DNA of 64,000 nucleotides from Nocardioides sp. Soil805 (GTDB taxonomy: Bacteria > Actinomycetota > Actinomycetes > Propionibacteriales > Nocardioidaceae): the NCBI RefSeq assembly GCF_001429625.1, contig NZ_LMSU01000003.1, positions 1-64,000 of the forward strand. Direction: 5' to 3'. How positions within the stretch are numbered: the first letter of the stretch is position 1; every line of letters begins with the position of its first letter. Shown piece after piece: positions 27,346-35,980 of the stretch. Below the pieces are notes generated by a model. It saw only the letters and a program-made list of their open reading frames with translations. It did no database searches and was not told where the DNA came from. Made by a program: the position numbers and the translations under genes.

Positions 27346-28155
27346 TCAGAGCAGGCGACCGCAGGTGGGCCAGGGGGAGCGGCCGCGAGCCTTGTAGAGC
27401 AGCTTGGCGCGGTAGGTCTGCTCGCCGGGCGACGCCTGGTGCGGCATGCCGGACCCGCCGACGCCGCGCCACGTGGAGACGTCGAACTGGTAGAGGCCGT
27501 AGTAGCCGGCCGCGTTGACCGCGCGGGGGTTGCCGCCGGACTCGCAGTTGGCGAGGGCGCCCCAGTTGAGCCCGTCCGTCCCGGGGACGGACCAGGGCTG
27601 GCGGCCGACGAGCACCCGACGGGGGCTCGGCTTGCGGACCAGCGTGCGGGACACGACGCGGTACTTCGTCGGCTCGCCGTTGTGGAGCGTGCGCACCGCG
27701 ACGATCCGTCGCAGGCCCGCCTTCCCCTGGCGGACCACCTTGCGCCGACCGGGGGCCAGCTTGGTGGTGGGGACCTCGACGACTCCGGCCCGGACGCGGG
27801 CGCTCTTGGTCCTGCGCTGCTTCTCGACGTCGACGAGGCGCACCGTGTCGCCCTGCCGGACGCGCTTGTTGGTGCCGGTGACCTCGCGGCCGTCGCGGAC
27901 GACCTCGACCACGTCATTCCCGTCGACCGGGACGCCCTGCTCCTCGAGCAGGCTGGTGGGCCACGCGCGGGGCACGACGGCGACCTCCACGGCAGGCTCG
28001 GTGGCGACCTTCAGGCGGACGGAGACCGCGTCCTCGGTGGTGCCCTGGGCCGAGGCGACGCCCGGCACGAGGGTCAGCGCGAGAGCGGCTGCGGCGGTGC
28101 CGGCGGCGGCCCCGCGGAGGCGGGCGGACAGGAACGGTGTGGTGGTGGCATGCAC
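27346..28155 (-). CDS. Resuscitation-promoting factor (Rpf) with G5 domain
   Basis: The 269-residue secreted protein has a signal peptide ending near VASAQG. Two or three beta-rich segments follow (VEVAVVPRAWPTSLLEEQG, a DUF348-like repeat), then a G5 domain at about 115-183 and a C-terminal Rpf domain at about 197-269. The Rpf domain shows LNWGALANCESGG with catalytic Glu205, YYGLYQFD and Cys residues that pair (NCES and PTCG). Rpf proteins are lysozyme-like muralytic enzymes that promote regrowth of dormant cells. I prefer the GTG at 28155, which has GAGG 8 nt upstream, over the TTG at 28161. The divergent upstream region is 482 bp long. Confidence 0.93.
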   Translation of the reverse strand: MHATTTPFLSARLRGAAAGTAAAALALTLVPGVASAQGTTEDAVSVRLKVATEPAVEVAVVPRAWPTSLLEEQGVPVDGNDVVEVVRDGREVTGTNKRVRQGDTVRLVDVEKQRRTKSARVRAGVVEVPTTKLAPGRRKVVRQGKAGLRRIVAVRTLHNGEPTKYRVVSRTLVRKPSPRRVLVGRQPWSVPGTDGLNWGALANCESGGNPRAVNAAGYYGLYQFDVSTWRGVGGSGMPHQASPGEQTYRAKLLYKARGRSPWPTCGRLL

Positions 28156-28514
28156 AGGCAAGACCTCACGGAGCTCGTTGCGCCGTCGGGGGCGCTCGGA
28201 CGCGACGCCGTCGGGTCGGGCGTCGAGGCCGCGGCGCGCGACACCTCGCGATGGGAGGCGCCTCTCGTCGTGGAGGACGCAGCCGGCGGCCCCAACACCA
28301 CAACACGACCCGGTGCGGCACGTCGAATCGGGAACGGCGGCCCGCAGCGGCTCCCACGCTGGTACGACGTCCCGGGCGTGAGCAGGGTCACGACCGGGCG
28401 CGGGGCGGGCCCCGGTGCCCGAGACGGCTCCTTGCGCCGACGTTGCCGATTCGTGGACCGCGTGTTGACGACCTGTGACCGAGATGAGGAGGAGTGGGAC
28501 GTAGATTCATCCCC

Positions 28515-28550
28515 AGAACCGCCCGCGGACCCGAGACCGTGGGCGGTTCT
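28515..28550 (+). terminator. Strong hairpin upstream of the secreted EEP-family gene
   Basis: AGAACCGCCC pairs perfectly with GGGCGGTTCT across a 16-nt loop, followed by GCTATTTCC. It lies in the 482-bp region between the divergent rpf and EEP-family genes, so it does not terminate a visible protein gene. It may end a short untranslated transcript, or form part of the EEP gene leader. Confidence 0.4.
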
Positions 28551-28637
28551 GCTATTTCCGCTCCGCTGTCTCCGATGGGCCGGGGCTTACCCCAGATGGG
28601 GCTTGTCGCCCCGGGCGCAGGGTGCGACGGTCCGAGG

Positions 28638-29822
28638 ATGACCACCTCCGCGCCCGCCCGCCGTCGCGCCGCCGTACTCGGCCTCTGCGCCTCGATCCTC
28701 GCCGCGACCGCCACGCTGGCGCCGGGGGGTGGGGCCACCGCAGGCCCCCCGTCGCCGTCCGCGGCGCAGTCGTCGCAGGCCGCCGCACCGGCGCGCACCG
28801 GGACGGTGATGACCCGCAACCTCTACCTCGGCGCCGACCTCGGCCCGATCCTGACGGCCCTCGCCAGCGGCAACGCCGCCGCGATCGTCGGGGCGGCGAC
28901 CCAGACCTGGGGAGCCGTGCAGGCGACGAAGCCCGCCGAGCGGATGGCCGCGATCGCCGACGAGATCGTGGCGGCCGACCCCGACGTGGTCGGGCTGCAG
29001 GAGGTCACCGAGTGGACCACCTTCACCTACGACCCGCTGACGGGAGCGGTGAGCAACCCGGTCGTCGCCTACGACTTCCTCGACCTGCTGCTCGATGCAC
29101 TCGCCGCACGCGGCGTCGCGTACCACGAGGTCGCGGGCGCGACCGCGCACAACTTCTCCTCGCCGCCGATCCCGATCCTGGCCGGGCAGGCCTTCCCGAC
29201 GGCGGCCGTCCGGCTCGCCGACCGGGACGTGATCATCGCCCGCGACGGCGTGGGCGTGAGCAACGCACGCACCGGCACCTACACCACCATCGTCAGCTTC
29301 CCGTTCAACGGCTCCGTCCTCCCGGTCGCGCGCGGTTGGGGCTCGGTGGACGTCACGACGCGGCGCGCGAGCTTCCGCTTCGTCAACTCCCACCTCGAGG
29401 CGTTCGGCATCCCGGGCGTGGACGCCGAGGCGGTGCGCGTGGCGCAGGTCGGCGAGCTGCTCGCGGCGCAGGACGCGGTCGCGGCCCAGTCCGGCGTCCT
29501 GCCGATGGTCTACGTCGGGGACTACAACTCCGACGCGCCCGACGCGCCGGCGTACTCACGGCTGCTCGCCGGCGTCGGACAGGACGCCTGGACCCGCAGC
29601 CACCGGCGCAACCCGGGGTTCACCTGCTGCTTCGGTGCCACCGTCAGTGACCCCGACAACCCGCTCACCGAGCGCATCGACCTGGTCCTGGCCGGCACCG
29701 ACGTGAAGGCGCCGCGTGCCGACATCGTGGGCGAGGAGCTCGGCGACCGGACGGCGTCCGGGCTGTGGCCCTCCGACCACGCCGGCGTCGTGGCGCAGCT
29801 GGTCTTCCCGGCCTCGCGCTAG
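28638..29822 (+). CDS. Secreted endonuclease/exonuclease/phosphatase-fold protein
   Basis: The 394-residue protein has a signal peptide (VLGLCASILAATATLAPGGGATA) followed by the EEP fold. Key motifs are MTRNLYLGADL, VVGLQEVTEW (metal-ligand Glu), VNSHLEAFGI (His), VYVGDYNSDAP (Asp and Asn) and a C-terminal SDHAGVVAQL (the catalytic SDH). The set is complete, so it should be an active extracellular phosphodiesterase; DNA, inositol phosphates or sphingomyelin are all possible substrates in the fold. The ATG at 28638 gives a clean signal peptide. Convergent with the GNAT gene after 15 bp. Confidence 0.87.
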   Translation: MTTSAPARRRAAVLGLCASILAATATLAPGGGATAGPPSPSAAQSSQAAAPARTGTVMTRNLYLGADLGPILTALASGNAAAIVGAATQTWGAVQATKPAERMAAIADEIVAADPDVVGLQEVTEWTTFTYDPLTGAVSNPVVAYDFLDLLLDALAARGVAYHEVAGATAHNFSSPPIPILAGQAFPTAAVRLADRDVIIARDGVGVSNARTGTYTTIVSFPFNGSVLPVARGWGSVDVTTRRASFRFVNSHLEAFGIPGVDAEAVRVAQVGELLAAQDAVAAQSGVLPMVYVGDYNSDAPDAPAYSRLLAGVGQDAWTRSHRRNPGFTCCFGATVSDPDNPLTERIDLVLAGTDVKAPRADIVGEELGDRTASGLWPSDHAGVVAQLVFPASR

Positions 29823-29837
29823 GGGAGGGGGCGGCGC

Positions 29838-30173
29838 TCAGTCCGTCACCGTGCTGCCGGGGCTGCGGTAGTCCAGGTCGGCGTAGTCGGGGTGCCGCGT
29901 CATCCACGCCTGGACGAAGGGGCAGATCGGCAGGACGGCGAGCCCGCGGCGGCGTACGTTGTCGAGGGCGCCACGCACCAGGAGCCCGCCGATGCCCTGA
30001 CCCTCCAGGGACGGGTCGACCTCGGTGTGGGTGAAGACCACCAGCTGGTCGGTCTCCTGGTACGCCGCGTGGCCCAGGACGGCCCCGTCGCGGCGGGCCT
30101 CGTAGCGCTGACGCTCCCGGACGTCGACCACCTCGGTCGTCGTCGCCTTCGGTGAGCCGTGGTCGTGGGTCAT
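29838..30173 (-). CDS. Small GNAT-like N-acetyltransferase (YjdJ/PF14542 type)
   Basis: This 111-residue single-domain protein has the reduced GNAT fold of the YjdJ type: QRYEARRDGAVLGHAAY, VVFTHTEVDPSLEGQGIGGLLVRGAL (containing the acetyl-CoA loop GQGIGG) and LPICPFVQAWMTRHPDY. These proteins are short and their acceptor is unknown. A GGAAGAGGAACC ribosome binding site precedes the ATG. It is 42 bp downstream of pirin on the same strand and may be co-transcribed with it. Confidence 0.88.
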   Translation of the reverse strand: MTHDHGSPKATTTEVVDVRERQRYEARRDGAVLGHAAYQETDQLVVFTHTEVDPSLEGQGIGGLLVRGALDNVRRRGLAVLPICPFVQAWMTRHPDYADLDYRSPGSTVTD

Positions 30174-30215
30174 GGGTTCCTCTTCCGAGAGCGGGCGGGG
30201 GTTCGGGGTCTGCGG

Positions 30216-30983
30216 TCAGGCGGCGGCGGTGGCGTGCATCTCCCACACCAGGATCTCCGCCGGCTCCGTGGCGGTGACCTGCTGGCCGCCGGTGGCGGTG
30301 AAGCGGACGGCGTCGCCGGTGGCGAGCGGGCCCGCTCCCTCGAGGGTGACCGAGCCGCGCGGGACGAACAGGTGCAGGAAGGGCGCCTCGGGGAGCTCGA
30401 CCGACTGGCCCGGTTGCAGGCGCGCGGCGTACAGGGCGGCGTACTTGTTCTTGATCCGGATCGCGGACTCGCCGTCGTGCTTGTCCATCCCGGAGGCCAC
30501 GGGGACGAGGCCGCCCGACAGCAGCTCATGGTCGATCTCGAGCTGCTCGTAGCCGGGGGTGATGCCGCCCTCGTCGGGCACGACCCACATCTGGACGAAG
30601 TGGACCGGGTCGCGGTGGGCGTCGCCCGACAGCCGCCAGGAGTCGTTCTTCTCCGAGTGCATGATCCCGCGACCGGCGCTCATCCGCTGCGCCAGTCCGG
30701 GGTAGATGATCCCGTTGTGACCGGTGCTGTCCTGGTGGACCAGCGAGCCCTCGAGCACCCAGGTCACGATCTCCATGTCCCGGTGCGGGTGCGTGTCGAA
30801 CCCGGTGCCCGCGTCCACGACGTCGTCGTTGTTGACCAGCAGCAGCCCGTGATGGGTGTTGGCCTGGTCGAAGTGGTGGCCGAACGAGAAGGAGTGCTTC
30901 GAGTCCAACCAGCCGAACTGGCTGGAGAAGCGGTCGGCGGCGCGACGCACGTCCACGGTGGGGGTCAGGTCGACGGTGCTCAT
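30216..30983 (-). CDS. Pirin family bicupin protein
   Basis: The 255-residue protein is a pirin. The N-terminal cupin holds the metal ligands His65 and His67 (HPHRDMEIVTWVLEG) and His109 and Glu111 (GIMHSEKND). The second cupin (LFVPRGSVTLEG) lacks an obvious metal set. Bacterial pirins, such as YhhW, can act as quercetin 2,3-dioxygenases or as redox-linked regulators. A short palindrome (GTTGAT-TT-ATCAAC) lies 20 bp upstream of the start. The neighbouring small GNAT gene follows on the same strand. Confidence 0.92.
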   Translation of the reverse strand: MSTVDLTPTVDVRRAADRFSSQFGWLDSKHSFSFGHHFDQANTHHGLLLVNNDDVVDAGTGFDTHPHRDMEIVTWVLEGSLVHQDSTGHNGIIYPGLAQRMSAGRGIMHSEKNDSWRLSGDAHRDPVHFVQMWVVPDEGGITPGYEQLEIDHELLSGGLVPVASGMDKHDGESAIRIKNKYAALYAARLQPGQSVELPEAPFLHLFVPRGSVTLEGAGPLATGDAVRFTATGGQQVTATEPAEILVWEMHATAAA

Positions 30984-31002
30984 GGCGGGGTCCTCCCGTG
31001 TC

Positions 31003-31016
31003 GTTGATTTATCAAC
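31003..31016 (-). promoter_or_regulatory. Palindrome upstream of pirin
   Basis: GTTGAT and ATCAAC form 6-bp perfect arms around TT, next to an AT-rich TATAGT hexamer (31015-31020, minus strand) that could be the -10. Short TTGATxxATCAA-type palindromes are typical of MarR-family operators, but no MarR gene is nearby. Confidence 0.45.
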
Positions 31017-31487
31017 TATATCTGGGCAACTGGCAGGTCACGCCGATCATTCCCGGGCTCACCTCTCCGCAGCGGTGTGCCAGTGTCGATGATGCGCGGC
31101 TGGTCCATACCGTTCGGCACCCAGGGCGCGCGTGCGCACGAGGTCTGGTGCGAGACGGAGCGAGCGGCGGGCGGCTCACGTCTCCCCGTCCGAGGGCGGT
31201 CGGGCGACGGGACCGGCGCGTGGTCCGGGACGTGACCCGGCCCGAGCGGGTGGGGTCGGGTGGAGCCGTCGGCCGGCCTCTGACCTGCGGAAACGCTGTG
31301 CCGCGGACGGGGTGCGGACGCGCCGGTCGACTTCCTGCGAACGAGACGCTCGACGGCCGGCTCGGCCACTGTCCAACCTCGTCCATGCGACCAGAGCGTG
31401 CCGTGTCAATGGCCCGGACGGGGCATTTCGCCCCCCACCTCGTCTTCCTACGGTGAGGGCTCGCAGCCGGACTCTACGGGGGGCCTC
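31017..31487. other. 471-bp region before the SGNH hydrolase gene
   Basis: No gene is recognised on either strand; the open frames encode low-information Arg/Pro/Ser-rich sequence. A GGGGC-ATTTC-GCCCC hairpin sits at 31420-31434, about 55 bp before the hydrolase start. It could be an operator or part of the leader. TACGGT at 31449-31454 is a weak -10 candidate. Confidence 0.4.
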
Positions 31488-34400
31488 ATGTCCGCATCGT
31501 TTCGCCGTACCCTTTCGCTGATCCTCGCCGGGGGACTGCTCTCGACGGGGGCCGCTCTCGTCACGACGCCGTCCTCATCGGCGGCCGACGGTGACGCCCC
31601 GCCCGGCACCCGGCCGGCCTCGGCGCGAAGCTCCTTGACGGCAGCGGCAGAGGTCGCGGAGGGCCTCCAGCTGGTGGTCAACGAACGCGGTCGGATCTCG
31701 CAGTCGACCTCGGCGCTGGGAACCCTCGCGACCGACGGGTCGATCCGGGTCGACAAGCCCGAGGGCGCCACCGTGCGCAGCGCGTGGATGGCCTACGCCA
31801 CCGCGGGCTTCTCGGGTGCGCAGGTGACCGGCGGCTACGAGCCGGTGCTGAACGGCACCCCGGTGCCGATCACCCACGAGATCCTCAACGGCATCGGCAG
31901 CTACAACTACTTCGCCGAGGTGACCGACATCGTCAAGCCGGTGGTCGACGCTGCGGGTGCGGGCACCGTCCAGATCCCCCTGGCCGAGCCGGACGCCTAC
32001 CTGCTCGAGGGCGAGATGCTGGTCGTGGTCTTCGACGACCCGGCAGTCCAGGAGGACCAGTCGGTGTCGCTGATGTACGGCGGGCTCTCACCGGGCGGTG
32101 ACCAGTACCAGGTCAAGCTGGCCGAACCGATCGACCTGAGGGACCCCCGCACCAGGCTGGAGATGTCGCTGGGCATCACGTTCTCCTACCAGGAGGACGG
32201 CAGCCAGCAGTACAGCAGCGTTCTGGTCAACGGGATGGACCAGCTGACGACCTCGGCGGGCGGCGAGGACGACGGCCAGTCGAGAAACGGCGCGCTGATC
32301 ACGGTCGGTGGCCTGGGCGACGCGATCGACAACCCGGCCGATCCCCTGGCCTACCCCACAGACCCGCGTTCCGACGACGAGCTCTACGACCTGAGGCCGT
32401 TCGTGGAGAACGGCGACCGCACCATCTACGTCGGCACCAGCAACCCGTCCCTCGACGACAACGTGATGCTGGCGACGTTCACGATGAACCCGCCCGTCAC
32501 CGACATCAAGGGCGACAGCGAGCTGGTGATGCTCTCCTTCGGCGACAGCTACCAGTCGGGCGAGGGCGCCGGGAGCGCCTACGACGACATCGGCGCGTAC
32601 ATCGCCAACGCCTACGAGAACGGATCGAACTTCCCCGACGCCATCGGCGGCTCGCAGGACACCCTCAGCCCTGCCCTCACCGGCGGCAACGGGTGCCACC
32701 GCGCTCTGGCGAACTACCCCAAGCAGGTCGCCGACTGGCTCCGTGACGACTTCAGCGTGCGGCTGGTCGACCTCACGTGCAGCGGCGCCAAGATCGAGCC
32801 CGGCGGCAAGCCCCCGATCGTCGGCGACCTGGCCACCGGCGACGTCGACAGTGACTCGCAGATCACCGACGCCATCGCCCGGCTCGGCACCGAGGGCCTC
32901 GAGCGCACCGACGTCGACCTGGTCACGGTGGGCATGGGCGGCAACGACGCGAAGTTCTCCAGCCTGGTGACCGCGTGCATCGCGCCGACACTGGTCAGGC
33001 GCATCCTCGCGGCCTACGACCGGACGCCGTGGCTGTTGAACCAGGCGGCCAAGCTGCTGACCTGCAAGCGGATCGACGAACGGTTCATGCATGTCGGTGA
33101 CGCGATCGACGGGCTCGCCGACAAGCAGCGGTTCGCCCAGCGCGAGCTCCGCAACGCCTTCCCGAACGCCGACATCTTCCAGGTCGACTACCCCGGCGTC
33201 CTGCCCGACCCGGACTCGGCTCCTTCGTGGTGCGGTGGCATCGGTGCCGACGACATCGCCTACGCCGACGCCATGGCCGGGCGGATCACCGACGTGATCA
33301 GCACGACGGTCGCCGAGAAGGGGCAGATCGACGCGGGACTCGACCGCTACTACGCTCCGGTCGAGGTGAGCAGGGCCTTCGGCGCCAACGCGCTGTGCCC
33401 GGCGGACCCGGCCGACGCGCTCACCAACGGCATCGACGAGGCGACCTTCCAGGCCGAGGCGGAGCGACTGACGCACGACCCGGAGGTGGAGCCCTTGGTG
33501 GACGAGGTGCTCGACGCCGCGGCGTCGCTGCGCAACTGCCTGGCCCGGCTCACCATCGGGTGCGACCCGCAGGCGCGGACCGACCGGTTGACGGCAGCCC
33601 TGCAGGCCGTACAGGCGAAGTTCACCGAGCCCGGCTTCGGTGACGAGATCCTGGCCAACATCGTCAAGTCCCCCTCGTCCGGGGAGACCGTGGAGCAGCG
33701 GCTCGACCGGAGCGTCGGGCTGTTCCACCCGAACCAGGCGGGCATCGACGTGCTGGCCTGCTACGTCCACAACACGGCGACCTTCCTCGGCACCTCGTTC
33801 TGTCCGAACGGCGGTGCCGGCCTGCGCGCCGGGTTCGCAGCGACGGACGAGCCGCCCGTCGACTTGCCGACCGCGGCGATCACGGCGACCAGGGTCCCGA
33901 TCCCCGTCGCCGGTACGGGGGCGTCGGTGAGCCTCGCCCTGTCGGGCTACGCGCCCGGTTCGACCGTCGCCGTGGAGCGCTACGGCAGTCCCGTGGCCAC
34001 GCTGCCCGTCGGCGCCGACGGCAAGGTGACCGGGCCGCTGGTGCTGCCCGCGGCAGACCCCGGCGTGCAGGTCTTCGAGGTGCGCGGGCAGACGGCTGGG
34101 GGCGCCGCACTGGGGCACGACCTGCGCCTGACCTACCCGGGCTCCCCGACGGTGAACCAGGACTACACGTTCTACGTCGACGGGTTCGAGAGCTCGCTGC
34201 CCGCGGACCCGACGCGCTACGACCCCGAGGACGTCGTCCTGCGGATCCTGGGCACCACGGCGGCGCTGACCTACCACGCCGACCCGCAAGGTGGCCTGTT
34301 GGTCACGCTCCCGATGCCCGAGGCCTGGCCTGCCGGCGGCTACGAGGTGACCCTGACCGGCTCGCGCTCCGGGGTCGTTCGGTCCGCGCGGCTGGACCCC

Positions 34401-35084
34401 GAGCAGGCGATCGAGGTGGGGGGTCTGTGGGCCTCGGCCGACGACCTGCAGATCACGGGCGCCGAGGCGCAGGTCAGGCTGCTCGTGCACGGCGAGCGCT
34501 CGGTCAGGCTCGGCAGTGCGAACGGGCGCTACACCGGTGGGGTGGAGTACGTCGCCGACCTCAACGCCCACAGGTCCGCGGTCATCGACCCGGCGCCGCT
34601 GAAGGTGCCCGAGGGTGAGAAGACGCCCCCCGTGCTCACGGTCTCCTCGTACCGCCCCGGCGGCACCGAGGCGGTCGCCGCGGGCGCGACGTACACCGCC
34701 GTCTCGCCGGCAGCCTGCGTCAACGGGACCTGGACGCCGAAGGCGACCGACCTGACGGGGGTTGTCTACGTGCCCTGCTCGGTGCTGGTCTCCGGCACGG
34801 GGCTGAGCGCCTCCGTGACCCTCGCGGCCGAGGGCAGCGTGAAGGTGGAGGCACCCGCAGCGGTGCTGAAGCCGGCCGCCCGCAGCGGTGCCGTCGTCGT
34901 CGCGGGCGGCGGCCTGCACGTCGCAGGGGACAACATCAGGGTGCAGGGTCCGTTGTTCTCCGGCGCCGGCATCAGGCTCACCGGCAGCACCCAGACGCTG
35001 TTCTGCGGTGCGGTGGGCCGGTCGGTGACCGTGAGCGGCTCCCGGTTCGTGCTCGAGCGAGGTGGGCCGTGCGCTCCTTCGTGA
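31488..35084 (+). CDS. Large secreted SGNH (GDSL-like) hydrolase, multidomain
   Basis: The 1198-residue protein has a signal peptide (LSLILAGGLLSTGAALVTTPSSSA). A beta-rich N-terminal domain of about 300 residues precedes an SGNH lipase/esterase domain. The latter has GDSYQSGEG with nucleophile Ser354, the GGND block (VGMGGNDAKF) with Asn, and FHPNQAG with His747. The C-terminal 400 residues are beta-rich, with Ig-like segments and a Gly/Val-rich final part. The product should be an extracellular esterase or lipase, possibly wall-attached; the substrate is unknown. The ATG has GGGGGG 5 nt upstream. Its last 16 bp overlap the next lipoprotein gene, so the two are likely coupled. Confidence 0.83.
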   Translation: MSASFRRTLSLILAGGLLSTGAALVTTPSSSAADGDAPPGTRPASARSSLTAAAEVAEGLQLVVNERGRISQSTSALGTLATDGSIRVDKPEGATVRSAWMAYATAGFSGAQVTGGYEPVLNGTPVPITHEILNGIGSYNYFAEVTDIVKPVVDAAGAGTVQIPLAEPDAYLLEGEMLVVVFDDPAVQEDQSVSLMYGGLSPGGDQYQVKLAEPIDLRDPRTRLEMSLGITFSYQEDGSQQYSSVLVNGMDQLTTSAGGEDDGQSRNGALITVGGLGDAIDNPADPLAYPTDPRSDDELYDLRPFVENGDRTIYVGTSNPSLDDNVMLATFTMNPPVTDIKGDSELVMLSFGDSYQSGEGAGSAYDDIGAYIANAYENGSNFPDAIGGSQDTLSPALTGGNGCHRALANYPKQVADWLRDDFSVRLVDLTCSGAKIEPGGKPPIVGDLATGDVDSDSQITDAIARLGTEGLERTDVDLVTVGMGGNDAKFSSLVTACIAPTLVRRILAAYDRTPWLLNQAAKLLTCKRIDERFMHVGDAIDGLADKQRFAQRELRNAFPNADIFQVDYPGVLPDPDSAPSWCGGIGADDIAYADAMAGRITDVISTTVAEKGQIDAGLDRYYAPVEVSRAFGANALCPADPADALTNGIDEATFQAEAERLTHDPEVEPLVDEVLDAAASLRNCLARLTIGCDPQARTDRLTAALQAVQAKFTEPGFGDEILANIVKSPSSGETVEQRLDRSVGLFHPNQAGIDVLACYVHNTATFLGTSFCPNGGAGLRAGFAATDEPPVDLPTAAITATRVPIPVAGTGASVSLALSGYAPGSTVAVERYGSPVATLPVGADGKVTGPLVLPAADPGVQVFEVRGQTAGGAALGHDLRLTYPGSPTVNQDYTFYVDGFESSLPADPTRYDPEDVVLRILGTTAALTYHADPQGGLLVTLPMPEAWPAGGYEVTLTGSRSGVVRSARLDPEQAIEVGGLWASADDLQITGAEAQVRLLVHGERSVRLGSANGRYTGGVEYVADLNAHRSAVIDPAPLKVPEGEKTPPVLTVSSYRPGGTEAVAAGATYTAVSPAACVNGTWTPKATDLTGVVYVPCSVLVSGTGLSASVTLAAEGSVKVEAPAAVLKPAARSGAVVVAGGGLHVAGDNIRVQGPLFSGAGIRLTGSTQTLFCGAVGRSVTVSGSRFVLERGGPCAPS

Positions 35085-35527
35085 CGCTGGCCGTCGGGCT
35101 GGGAGTCCTGGTGCTGGCCGTGGCGGGGTGCCGGACGACGTCCGAGACCCCGCCGGGGCCGGCCCTGGAGCTGTCGTGCGACGACCCCGCCGCCACCAGC
35201 CTGGGCGTCCCCACGGTCCGGCAGCCCGCTCTGCTCACCACGTCGGGCGGGCGGCACCGCTTCGTGGTCAAGGCCCTGCCCCCCGGCTCGATCCTGGGGG
35301 AGGTCGAGGACACCGTGGTGCAGCTCAGCGACCCCGACGCGCCCACCGAGGCGCTGTTCGAGGTCAGGGTGTCGCTCCGACAACCCGGCGTCGTCGACGT
35401 CGAGGCCGGCACCTACAGCGTGCTCAACACCAACCGGGGCAGCATCGAGCTGGAGGTCTGCCCCGACGTCACGCTCTCCGACGTCGAGCCGGCGATCCCG
35501 GACCCGGGGACCGGCACGGGGTCGTGA
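35069..35527 (+). CDS. Small lipoprotein coupled to the SGNH hydrolase
   Basis: The 152-residue protein has a lipoprotein signal peptide with lipobox VLAVAGC, then a mature beta-rich part with two further Cys (LELSCDD and LEVCPD) that could be disulfide-bonded. I do not recognise a family. Its GTG start overlaps the 3' end of the SGNH hydrolase gene by 16 bp in another frame, suggesting translational coupling and a shared role, for example as a membrane-anchored partner of the hydrolase. This pairing is inference. Confidence 0.7.
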   Translation: MRSFVTLAVGLGVLVLAVAGCRTTSETPPGPALELSCDDPAATSLGVPTVRQPALLTTSGGRHRFVVKALPPGSILGEVEDTVVQLSDPDAPTEALFEVRVSLRQPGVVDVEAGTYSVLNTNRGSIELEVCPDVTLSDVEPAIPDPGTGTGS

Positions 35528-35866
35528 GGGTGGCTGCGGTCGGGCGACTCCACGGACGGTGGCCCGACCGGTGTGTGGCGAATGGGCTCGATCGCTCGCG
35601 AACCCATCCTGAGCTTCAGCCGACGGGACTTCGGCAGTGCCGCGCGCCATCAGCGGCACGTGCGGATGTGAGTCCCGGACCGCGGGTCGCGAGGGCGTTC
35701 TCCTAGCGGTCGAGGGAGCGGCGTCTCAGGAGTGCAGGTCCGCGCTCGCGGACGGCACCGCCTACGAGCTGTTCGAGGGGACCGTGCGGGTCGTCGACCT
35801 GCTCACGATCTACCGGCGGCGGCAATCCCACATCGACGCAACCGGCTTGGAGCACGGAGGACTCGA
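35528..35866. other. 339-bp gap with a possible gene remnant
   Basis: No intact gene is seen. From about 35700 the plus strand encodes a protein-like segment, listed separately, that is degraded at its 3' side and runs into the opposing gene. No strong hairpin is visible. Confidence 0.35.
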
Positions 35867-35980
35867 TCAGGCACTCGCGGAACTGGAAGCCACGCCCGAC
35901 CAGTGCCCCTGGTGCTCGACGAGTGGGCGCGGGCGCTGCGGCCGGGTGGTGGGTGGAGTCACCGGCTGCCGACTGGCAGG
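35703..35980 (+). pseudogene. Possible truncated gene remnant
   Basis: One plus-strand frame encodes a coherent, protein-like segment: GTAYELFEGTVRVVDLLTI, YRRRQSHIDATG and LDQALAELEATPDQ. After that it becomes Cys/Arg/Gly-rich, while the adjacent frame continues with VPLVLDEWARALRPGGG. This fits a fragment with a frameshift near 35900. There is no convincing start or ribosome binding site, and the 3' part overlaps the tail of the opposing gene. I do not recognise a family. Confidence 0.25.

Noticed and set aside
28156..28560. ydaO-type (cyclic di-AMP) riboswitch before the Rpf gene
   Set aside because: Rpf genes often have this element, and a CCGACGGC...GAGG segment near the start looked suggestive, but the conserved GGGGTGAA-like and GTAGG-type cores are absent. 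A covariance search is needed to be sure.
32088..34919. 943-codon minus-strand open frame over the SGNH hydrolase
   Set aside because: The plus strand has signal peptide and active-site motifs; the minus translation has none.
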